DNA from: DASTDH01 sp035601575
Lineage (GTDB): Bacteria; Verrucomicrobiota; Verrucomicrobiia; Chthoniobacterales; JAFAMB01
Length of the DNA: 5,026 bases
Direction of reading: 5' to 3'
NCBI GenBank assembly: GCA_035601575.1
Contig: DATNNZ010000555.1
Coordinates: 1-5,026 of the forward strand
Of the stretch, positions 1 to 5,026 are shown in pieces. Numbering within the stretch: position 1 is the first letter of the stretch; each line of letters opens with the position of its first letter. Made by a program: the position numbers and the translations under genes. The notes beneath the pieces were generated by a model. That model saw only the letters and a list, made by a program, of their open reading frames with translations, was not told the DNA's origin and did no database searches.

Positions 1-324
1 GAGCTCTGTCGCGAGATCGGCAACTCCCCCGCGCTCCGTCCTTTTTTGAAGCAGGAGGTGGTTCCTGGAAATGTAAAGGGGCCGGCATTGGAGAACTATC
101 TTCGGAATACTGCGATCAGCTGGTGGCATCAGACCTGCACCACCAAGATGGGACGCGACTCCCTGTCGGTCGTGGACGCCAAGCTCAAGGTTTATGGAAT
201 CGAAAACCTGCGTATCGCCGACGGATCAATCATGCCGCGCGTAACAACGGGCAATACGATGGCTCCTTGCGTGATCATTGGCGAACGCGCTGCACAGGCC
301 ATACGGACCGCCTATAAGCTGTAG
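1..324 (+). CDS. GMC-family flavin oxidoreductase, C-terminal fragment (5' end outside window)
   Basis: The reading frame is open from base 1 and ends at TAG 322-324, giving the last 107 residues of a larger protein. GMC oxidoreductases are FAD enzymes of about 500-570 residues that oxidise alcohols, sugars or sterols. Their conserved C-terminal domain carries the catalytic His and a second His or Asn. Both are visible here: H43 of the fragment in WWHQTCTTKMG and N85 in TTGNTMAP. Between them lies the family-typical stretch VVDAKLKVYGIENLRIADGSI, followed by the terminal helix IIGERAAQAI. The substrate cannot be told from this domain, and the FAD-binding Rossmann fold and any signal peptide lie upstream of the window. 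An internal TTG at 46 is not a real start, because the homologous sequence runs straight through it from base 1. The gene converges on ccsA. I am very sure of the family, not of the specific enzyme. Confidence 0.93.
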   Translation, partial: ELCREIGNSPALRPFLKQEVVPGNVKGPALENYLRNTAISWWHQTCTTKMGRDSLSVVDAKLKVYGIENLRIADGSIMPRVTTGNTMAPCVIIGERAAQAIRTAYKL

Positions 325-369
325 GGTCGATCCCTCGATTATACTTTGTTTGCCTTGCATTTGAAGGAT

Positions 370-411
370 TCGGTCGAAGCCAACCAAATGCTAGCCGTTT
401 TCCTCGACCGA
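370..411. terminator. Possible bidirectional hairpin between convergent genes
   Basis: An 8-bp perfect inverted repeat, TCGGTCGA (370-377) and TCGACCGA (404-411), with a 26-nt loop lies in the gap between the GMC gene stop (324) and the ccsA stop (426). The position suits a shared terminator for two converging transcripts. The loop is long and there is no T-run on either side, so it does not look like a standard intrinsic terminator. I see no other candidate in this gap. Confidence 0.3.
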
Positions 412-425
412 TGATACGCCCAAGC

Positions 426-2318
426 TTAGCTGGCTGTGACCACGGCGGGTGCCGCAGTTCCGCCGTCAGAAACGTTCACTGACCGCGCCCGAATTCCACG
501 CCAATAACTTTGCGGAATAAGACCTAGGCCGATGATAACGAGCTGGCTAGCAATGAAGGCAAGAAGCACTCCGAACGCCTGGTCCATGAAACCGTAAGAA
601 TGGAGGCCGACACCAAGCATATTGACACCGAACCAGGAGAGACTGGTGATGATATTTCCGAATACCGCCATCAGGGCGATTCCCCGCTCGCGGACATAGC
701 CGCCCCAACGCGCATGTAAAATGATCGCGTTCCATAGCACGATCAACAACGCCCCGTTCTCCTTTGGATCCCAGCCCCAAAAACGCCCCCAGGATTGATC
801 AGCCCAGATGCCACCAAGAATCGTTCCCACCAAGCTGAATAGAGTAGCGAAACAGACAACGCCATAGGTCATCCGGTTGAGCGATTTGGCTAGGTCCACT
901 GAAAAAGATCGTGAGATTAAACCACGTAAAATGAAGATGATTCCGAGTAGGCCGGCGAGAAAAGTTGCTGAGTATCCCAGCGTTACCACGACGACGTGGG
1001 TGGCCAGCCAGACATTGGTGTCAAGGACGGCGCGCAACATCTCCAGCGTATCGCCATCGAGTTGGAGGTTGTAGGCGATCAGTAACGTGGTAAATCCGGC
1101 GGCCGAAGCGCACAAGCTGGCTACGCCGTTCCGGTAAATGCGTTCAAGAAAAAGACAGAGCACTACGATCCCCCATCCGACAAAAATCGCCGAGCTGTAG
1201 AGATTGGTCACCGGCGGACGCCCCTGAATGTACATCCGCATAAGGAGACCAGCCGTATGAATCACGAAAGCTGCTACCAAAAGAATGAGGGCGGTCTTTC
1301 CCAACGTTTTCGGCCAGATCAACCATGAGAGCAGTGCGCACATAAACACCGCCAGATAAAGCACCATTGCCTGAAGAAATGGCGAAGCATGATTAAAAAG
1401 AAATTCGACTCGGGGCCGGGTTAACTCGGAGGGAACCGACTTCTCTAGAAAAGCTTGGTACTCATGGAGCACGGAATTGAATGCGCCGGAATCTCCTTTG
1501 CGATAGTCGGAGACCAGCTGAGAAAAAGTTTTGACCGGGTAGCTGACCATTCCGGTCCCAATCGATCGAAGTAAAGCCTCTCCGACGTGTTGCCAGCGAT
1601 CGGTTTCGTTCGCGCCACTCGGATCAGGAAAGGCGTAAGCGTACTTCGCTTGGGCCAGATTTTGATAGCGCTGGGTAAATGCAAGGATGGTCTGGAACGC
1701 GTTTTGATCGAATGGTTTTCCTTCATTTCGGGCTGTTACCGATTGCAGTCCCGGCCCGATGGCCGCGGCGAATAGATTCACTTCTTTCGCAAAATCAGGC
1801 GATCCGTCAACTTGGACAGTGTTCTTCAGTCGCAAATAGAGGAGCAACGCCGCTCGCAATTTCAAGATGTCGCGCTGAAACGGATTTCGGGTCTCACTGT
1901 CCACTTGGGTGGCAAGTTTTGATTGATTTTCGATCTGAATTAGCGACGGCTTGAGATCATTGAACGAATAGAGCGTTTCTTTGCGGTCGCTGAATCCGGT
2001 CAGATCCAGTACATCCGGATTATTGATATAAAATACCTTCGCGGTATCGGCATGCTCCGGCATCATAAGCACTTCGAGCAACCAGGCGGTTGGCTGACGA
2101 ACCTTGCCGTCACTGCCGGTGGAGGTACCGAAGTGGTTCATCGCCAGAAGCGATAATCGGCCCAGGGTGTCCATGGGCATCACCCGGCCTCCGACTAAGA
2201 CCGGCAAGCGAGCAAAACCGTCGATGTCCAGCTCGGATGTTGGCCTGGGCGGTAGCATTTTTACTACCGCCCAGCCAATCAGAAAAAAACCGATCAACCA
2301 AGGAGCTAACTTTTTCAT
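426..2318 (-). CDS. ccsA: Cytochrome c biogenesis protein CcsA (System II), long form
   Basis: This 630-residue membrane protein belongs to the CcsA/CcmF heme-handling family. With ResB/CcsB, CcsA brings heme to the outer face of the cytoplasmic membrane and attaches it to CxxCH motifs of apocytochromes c. The C-terminal half (about 310-605) is a multi-span membrane domain. It carries the tryptophan-rich WWD motif at 505-520 (WADQSWGRFWGWDPKE) and conserved histidines H354 (with RMYIQGRPPVTNLYSS just after), H441 (WLATHVVVVTLGYS), H535 (AIILHARWGG) and H573 (GVGLHSYGF). H441 and H573 flank the WWD motif, as the external heme ligands do in characterised CcsBA, and H535 matches the second membrane His. 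The N-terminal half has one membrane segment (about 7-20) and then about 290 residues, probably extracytoplasmic, with no motif I recognise. It contains LPVLVGGRVMPMDTLGR (38-54). The ATG at 2318 is the only choice, since an in-frame TAA lies 24 nt upstream. The Shine-Dalgarno sequence is poor, consistent with translation from an operon message. The gene lies 58 bp downstream of the peroxidase gene. Compact stand-alone CcsA proteins are about half this length. Confidence 0.93.
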   Translation of the reverse strand: MKKLAPWLIGFFLIGWAVVKMLPPRPTSELDIDGFARLPVLVGGRVMPMDTLGRLSLLAMNHFGTSTGSDGKVRQPTAWLLEVLMMPEHADTAKVFYINNPDVLDLTGFSDRKETLYSFNDLKPSLIQIENQSKLATQVDSETRNPFQRDILKLRAALLLYLRLKNTVQVDGSPDFAKEVNLFAAAIGPGLQSVTARNEGKPFDQNAFQTILAFTQRYQNLAQAKYAYAFPDPSGANETDRWQHVGEALLRSIGTGMVSYPVKTFSQLVSDYRKGDSGAFNSVLHEYQAFLEKSVPSELTRPRVEFLFNHASPFLQAMVLYLAVFMCALLSWLIWPKTLGKTALILLVAAFVIHTAGLLMRMYIQGRPPVTNLYSSAIFVGWGIVVLCLFLERIYRNGVASLCASAAGFTTLLIAYNLQLDGDTLEMLRAVLDTNVWLATHVVVVTLGYSATFLAGLLGIIFILRGLISRSFSVDLAKSLNRMTYGVVCFATLFSLVGTILGGIWADQSWGRFWGWDPKENGALLIVLWNAIILHARWGGYVRERGIALMAVFGNIITSLSWFGVNMLGVGLHSYGFMDQAFGVLLAFIASQLVIIGLGLIPQSYWRGIRARSVNVSDGGTAAPAVVTAS

Positions 2319-2376
2319 GCCGAAGCTATGACTCGCCGGTTACTGATGATTAGTGATTTCTGACCAGTCCTCTCGA

Positions 2377-3849
2377 TCACTGGGAGACAGGGTCCGGTTT
2401 GGTGAATCCGTCGCTCAGGATCGCGAGAAAGTTGACGAGGTCCTGCTCCTGCTCAGGACTGAGCTGGAGATTGCCGACCTGGCCGTTCGACTCGGTCGCG
2501 GCGGTCGCCTGGGTAGGCGTCACTCCCACCACATTCTGCACGTTGTCGAGGACCTCGGGCGGCGCGAAGAGCGGGGTGAAACCGGCCGGGGGGCCTTTAC
2601 GGAGGTCGAAAGCTACCTCCTGGCCGCTGGCGTTCACGGCGATGTTCCGCTTGTTGTAAAAATGGACGACCTCCTGGAGGCTTTTGAAGACGCCATTATG
2701 CATATAAGCCTTCACGAAATTTGGGAACGGCCGCTTGTCCTCATTGCGGTTACTCGGTGTCTTGAACAGTCCACGGAACTGGACGATGTCGCCCGGAACT
2801 TTGTTGAAGAACCTGGTCCCATCGGGCGCCGGATTGGGGTTGGCACCCAAGCCGAAATCGATGAAATTAGTCCCCTGTGGGTTAAACCCGTGAGGGTTGG
2901 TCACCGGGTCGGTCTCTTGGTAGAAGGGGTTCCCGAGATTTTTCGGGACGCCGATATTCGCATAGCAGTACATGGTGAACGTGTCTTTCCCCTGCGTTAT
3001 CGCTTGTACGCCCGGTATTGCCGCGGAAGAGTGGCACGCCGAACATTGGGCCTGGCCAAAGTACAATTGCCTCCCGCGTTCCTCGGATGGGGTAAGTGTG
3101 TACTGGTTTTTTGCTGGTGTCCCAAATTTGGAGGCATCGTACTTCGAACTGAACTCGTTCACCTCTCCCGAGGACTCGTACGCGGCGGTTGCCAAAGCGA
3201 AAAGTTCGTAGATCTGCTGTGGCGGAAAGTTCGCGAAGGCGTCCTTACCAAACACCTGCAGAAAGAGATTAGTATAGGGCCGGTTCTTGAGCTTCTCAGC
3301 GAGAAGCGGTGAAAACCCTCCCTGAAGGGGCGGAAAAGGTCCCACCGGGGTGTTGTTCATCTCGTTCGGATTGAGCGGTGGCTGCTTCGCCTGGCCGGAA
3401 AGGTCGGGGACGCGGCCGTCCCAGAAATCGCCGCCTATCCAAACCTCTGCAGCGGCGTCAAAGAAGGGGCCAACAGGACTGAACGCAGCGTAGGCATACA
3501 TTTGGGGCTTGCGAGCGCCGAACCGGCCGGGCACGACTCCGGGCTGCTGACCCCCAAAGAGGTTGACTGTGGAATCGGGCCCCGTAAAGCCTGTCTGAAG
3601 GACATGGCAGGTGGCGCAGGCGTAGCCTGAGGGATTCGACAGCGTGTGGTCGTAGAGCATGAACTTGCCTAGCTTCTCTACCGGAGTCAGTTTGATCAGA
3701 TCCGGAGGTATGGGTGGTGGGGGCAGCGGCCCGGCAATCGCGTTTTGAGTCGGGCCCGCGAGTTGGGCTAAAGCGGTTGAACAGACGATCGATGTTCCTA
3801 GGATCGCTCCGCAAATAATGGATAGCTTGTTTGATTTGACTTCACGCAT
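2377..3849 (-). CDS. Exported di-heme cytochrome c peroxidase / MauG-family protein
   Basis: This 490-residue protein has a Sec signal peptide: KSNK, a hydrophobic core at about 9-24, then a likely cut after STALA-Q near residue 28. A proline-rich linker (PLPPPPIPP, 41-49) follows. Two c-type heme motifs are present, CATCH (78-82) and CSACH (269-273), as in bacterial di-heme cytochrome c peroxidases and MauG. Other family signatures are GFTGPD (87-92), GRFGARKPQ (108-116), FWDGRVPDLSGQA (142-154), LNPNEMN (159-165), SEERGRQLYFGQAQC (255-269) and YMHNGVFKSLQEVVHFYNKR (382-401). M383 and H384 are candidate heme or active-site residues. W143 may sit between the hemes, as the conserved Trp does in the family. 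Members reduce hydrogen peroxide or oxidise other substrates outside the cytoplasmic membrane, so the true activity is open. The hemes lie 191 residues apart, wider than I expect for compact CcpA/MauG, which fits inserted loops rich in Pro and Gly (about 90-130 and 150-185). The start is supported by GAGAGG about 10 nt upstream of the ATG. The gene is first in a probable operon with ccsA, whose product would mature it. Confidence 0.92.
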   Translation of the reverse strand: MREVKSNKLSIICGAILGTSIVCSTALAQLAGPTQNAIAGPLPPPPIPPDLIKLTPVEKLGKFMLYDHTLSNPSGYACATCHVLQTGFTGPDSTVNLFGGQQPGVVPGRFGARKPQMYAYAAFSPVGPFFDAAAEVWIGGDFWDGRVPDLSGQAKQPPLNPNEMNNTPVGPFPPLQGGFSPLLAEKLKNRPYTNLFLQVFGKDAFANFPPQQIYELFALATAAYESSGEVNEFSSKYDASKFGTPAKNQYTLTPSEERGRQLYFGQAQCSACHSSAAIPGVQAITQGKDTFTMYCYANIGVPKNLGNPFYQETDPVTNPHGFNPQGTNFIDFGLGANPNPAPDGTRFFNKVPGDIVQFRGLFKTPSNRNEDKRPFPNFVKAYMHNGVFKSLQEVVHFYNKRNIAVNASGQEVAFDLRKGPPAGFTPLFAPPEVLDNVQNVVGVTPTQATAATESNGQVGNLQLSPEQEQDLVNFLAILSDGFTKPDPVSQ

Positions 3850-3859
3850 AGAATTTATT

Positions 3860-3868
3860 CCTCTCTCC
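3860..3868 (-). promoter_or_regulatory. Ribosome binding site of the di-heme peroxidase gene
   Basis: On the minus strand GGAGAGAGG ends 10 nt before the ATG at 3849-3847. This is the best Shine-Dalgarno match in the window. It fixes the start that gives a complete signal peptide. Confidence 0.7.
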
Positions 3869-3871
3869 GCA

Positions 3872-3961
3872 AATCGCGATTCCGTACGGCAGATCGCCGT
3901 TCGCCGGAAAGCACGTCATACGTCTCGTCCTCCCGCGTGCGCGGGTGGCGTTGAACCAACG
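3872..3961 (-). promoter_or_regulatory. Palindrome-rich leader upstream of the peroxidase gene
   Basis: The stretch between the likely promoter and the ribosome binding site holds a run of short perfect palindromes or hairpins. These are AATCGCGATT (3872-3881), the adjoining CCGTACGG (3882-3889), CGGC-5-GCCG (3887-3899), CCCGCG-TG-CGCGGG (3932-3945) and CGTTG-AAC-CAACG (3949-3961). There is also a direct repeat ACGTC-AT-ACGTC (3913-3924). They could be operator half-sites for a dimeric regulator, or hairpins in the 5' untranslated RNA, with the first lying next to the Shine-Dalgarno sequence. I do not recognise a known riboswitch or regulator site. The palindromes are seen directly; the regulatory role is inference. 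Confidence 0.35.
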
Positions 3962-3969
3962 GTTGCTGC

Positions 3970-3975
3970 ATTATA
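3970..3975 (-). promoter_or_regulatory. Candidate -10 element for the peroxidase-ccsA operon
   Basis: The minus strand reads TATAAT exactly, inside an AT-rich tract (about 3970-4020) that stands out from its surroundings. Transcription starting just downstream would give a leader of about 110 nt before the ATG at 3849. At 16-19 bp spacing I find no good TTGACA-like -35 box, so this may be a chance hexamer, an activator-dependent promoter, or a promoter for a different sigma factor. Confidence 0.4.
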
Positions 3976-4099
3976 TTTATTTCGTTCATCGAATATTCTT
4001 TTCGAAACTTCGTTTTCAGGAATGGGAAACCGATCTCGATTCATGCGAGATCTTTAGTGTGTGAGTGAGCGATAACTAACATTCAAGCCTTGCTTAAAG

Positions 4100-4439
4100 C
4101 TTGTAGCTTTGTGCGGTTCTTTGGTAGAAATCTGCTTTCCTCAGAAACCAAACAAGAAAGGCATTGTCGTTTTCGATCGCTTCCAGCCAGCGGCGAGCGC
4201 GATTAAGGGGCAAACGTCCACTGGTCCTAATTCAGCAGCGAATGCGTCTTCGGAAAAGGTTATGCGAAGGCAAAGGACCTTCTCTCCGAACAAAGATATT
4301 GCTACGTAAAAGCCTCTTTCTTCGATCGAGTGTCCGAGTGCTCCGGGTCGTTTCGGCCGGCGGGAGCGGCACTGATGAAAAGATCATTGCCCGTTTGTTC
4401 TGAGCAGTTTTCTACCAAAGAACCGCACAAAGGTCCAAG
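4100..4439. repeat. Long imperfect inverted repeat, MITE-like or fold-back element
   Basis: The left arm 4108-4130 (TTTGTGCGG... to ...GGTAGAAA) is the exact reverse complement of 4409-4431, 23 of 23 bases. After one mismatch the match runs five more bases inward (4132-4136 with 4403-4407), so 4108-4136 against 4403-4431 is 28 of 29. Outward, 4100-4107 matches 4432-4439 at 6 of 8. Inward, similarity continues with small gaps: TCAGAA, CAAAC and a GGCATTGTCGTTTTCGATC-like block near 4160-4180 reappear inverted near 4375-4402. A TTCGG block near 4253-4257 pairs with one near 4286-4290. A small hairpin, GAAGG (4266-4270) and CCTTC (4278-4282), sits close to the centre. The whole could fold into one hairpin with arms of about 165 nt. 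No transposase gene and no clear target-site duplication is visible. It occupies nearly half of the 740-bp divergent intergenic region, and its short open frames look non-coding. Confidence 0.72.
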
Positions 4440-4592
4440 AGAATCTCAATACCTTCAATGAATGTCTCCCAGATTCATGAGGACCGATACAAATATTGCA
4501 GCGAGCGCGGAGCCAGAGGTTCAAACCGAGGACTTCGCCGAGCGGGAACGCGTGGCAGAAGGGGCGAGACGGTAAAAGAAAGAGTAATTGCA
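4440..4592. other. Intergenic stretch between the inverted repeat and the SnoaL-like gene
   Basis: I see no convincing gene, promoter or RNA here. The frame of the downstream gene stays open back to a TGA at 4401-4403 and includes an ATG at 4458. The peptide this adds is Arg- and Gly-rich and unlike the downstream domain, so I treat the stretch as untranslated. Confidence 0.5.
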
Positions 4593-5026
4593 ATGAGCGC
4601 GCGCAATACCGTTTTCGGCAATGCTTCAGCGGAAGCGGTTAGCTCTGACCGGATTCTGCAAATCGCTTTTGCAGCCTGGAGACAAGGGAACTTCGTTGAA
4701 GCCGTAGATCAGTTTAGCGACCAGTTCACATTCACCGACCATGCGCTCGGACTCGAATTTAAAGACAAGAGACGTTTAGCCGAATTCTTGGCCAAAATAA
4801 GTGAATGGTTCCCGGATTCCGAAAGAAAGGTCAACGCCGTCTTCAGTAGCGAAGACCGCGTCATTAGTGAATGGACGCTTACGGCCACGCAGACTGAACC
4901 TTTTTTTGGCGAACCTCTTTTCGGCGGTCGCCTGCGAACGATGCCGATTTGCGTGCGAGGCATATCTGTCGTGCAGATAAAGAATGGGAAAATAAGCCAG
5001 TGGGCAGACTACTACGACCAACTGAA
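4593..5026 (+). CDS. SnoaL-like / NTF2-fold protein, nearly complete (3' end outside window)
   Basis: The frame is open from ATG 4593 to the window end: 144 codons plus two bases, with no stop. The sequence fits the SnoaL-like polyketide cyclase branch of the NTF2-like superfamily, small alpha+beta-barrel proteins of about 130-150 residues. It has an N-terminal helix around 20-40 (RILQIAFAAWRQGNFVEAVD), a strand with FTFTDHALGLEF (45-56), a helix at 60-73, and the hallmark strands DRVISEWTLTATQT (88-101) and VRGISVVQIKNGKISQW (121-137), ending in ADYYDQ (138-143). Only a few residues are likely missing. Members include hydrolases, isomerases, cyclases and many proteins of unknown role, so no reaction can be assigned. 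The start at 4593 is preferred because a purine run, AAAGAAAGAG, lies about 8 nt upstream and the domain begins soon after. An in-frame ATG at 4458 would add an unlikely Arg-rich tail. The gene is divergent from the peroxidase gene, with the inverted repeat between them. Confidence 0.83.
   Translation, partial: MSARNTVFGNASAEAVSSDRILQIAFAAWRQGNFVEAVDQFSDQFTFTDHALGLEFKDKRRLAEFLAKISEWFPDSERKVNAVFSSEDRVISEWTLTATQTEPFFGEPLFGGRLRTMPICVRGISVVQIKNGKISQWADYYDQL

Noticed and set aside
2352..2381. AGTGAT / ATCACT dyad across the end of the peroxidase gene
   Set aside because: It is only 6 bp with an 18-nt loop and overlaps the stop codon region without a T-run. It is too weak to call a terminator or attenuator between the two operon genes.
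2353..3312. Open frame of 319 codons on the plus strand
   Set aside because: It lies wholly antisense to the di-heme peroxidase gene, which has clear heme motifs and a signal peptide. The antisense product is rich in Arg, Val and Glu with no recognisable domain, so it is a shadow of codon bias.
4081..4107. Possible target-site duplication or further terminal repeat outside the inverted repeat
   Set aside because: Some similarity (ATTCAAG on the left, ATTGAAG inverted on the right) exists, but it needs gaps and has many mismatches. No direct flanking repeat is convincing, so element ends cannot be fixed.
4109..4403. Two overlapping short plus-strand open frames (66 and 79 codons) inside the inverted repeat
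   Set aside because: They start within or near the repeat arm, lack good ribosome binding sites, have no recognisable motifs, and overlap in different frames.
4384..4593. 69-codon minus-strand open frame between the repeat and the SnoaL-like gene
   Set aside because: Its end is simply the right repeat arm and it has no supported start or domain. The hydrophobic start is short and the rest is basic and irregular.
4709..5021. Two minus-strand open frames over the SnoaL-like gene
   Set aside because: They are antisense to a gene with a well-supported NTF2-fold pattern and show no domain of their own.
1..5026. CRISPR array, tRNA or rRNA, defence system or toxin-antitoxin pair
   Set aside because: I saw no regularly spaced direct repeats, no tRNA-like cloverleaf and no genes of such systems. 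The accounted genes are metabolic or cytochrome-related.

Overview
The window is about 5.0 kb of bacterial chromosome with moderate GC (roughly half). It holds two complete genes, two genes cut by the window edges, and one unusual non-coding repeat. No rRNA, tRNA or marker gene is present, so the host is only inferred. A long-form CcsA with a large extracytoplasmic N-terminal domain, a secreted di-heme peroxidase-like cytochrome, a GMC oxidoreductase and a SnoaL-like protein together resemble soil members of the Planctomycetota-Verrucomicrobiota-Acidobacteriota type. I hold that placement with low confidence.

Layout. Positions 1-324 (+) are the C-terminal end of a GMC-family flavin oxidoreductase. 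A roughly 100-bp convergent gap contains a weak hairpin. Positions 2318-426 (-) encode a 630-residue CcsA-type cytochrome c assembly protein, and positions 3849-2377 (-) encode a 490-residue exported di-heme cytochrome c peroxidase/MauG-family protein. The peroxidase gene comes first and ccsA follows 58 bp later on the same strand, so they are probably co-transcribed. Upstream of the peroxidase is a leader of about 110 nt with a perfect TATAAT hexamer, a good Shine-Dalgarno sequence and an unusual density of short palindromes. Positions 4593-5026 (+) hold a nearly complete SnoaL-like (NTF2-fold) gene, divergent from the peroxidase gene.

The 740-bp divergent intergenic region (3850-4592) also contains a roughly 340-bp imperfect long inverted repeat at 4100-4439. 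Its arms include a perfect 23-bp inverted match (28 of 29 with the inner extension), and more degraded similarity continues toward the centre. It has no convincing gene. It looks like a MITE or fold-back element, or less likely an invertible segment, and it is the most interesting structure in the window.

Functionally, the minus-strand pair makes sense together. The peroxidase-like protein has two CxxCH heme-binding motifs and a Sec signal peptide, so it needs covalent heme attachment outside the cytoplasmic membrane. CcsA is the heme-handling half of the System II cytochrome c synthase that does this. Its usual partner ResB/CcsB is not in the window.
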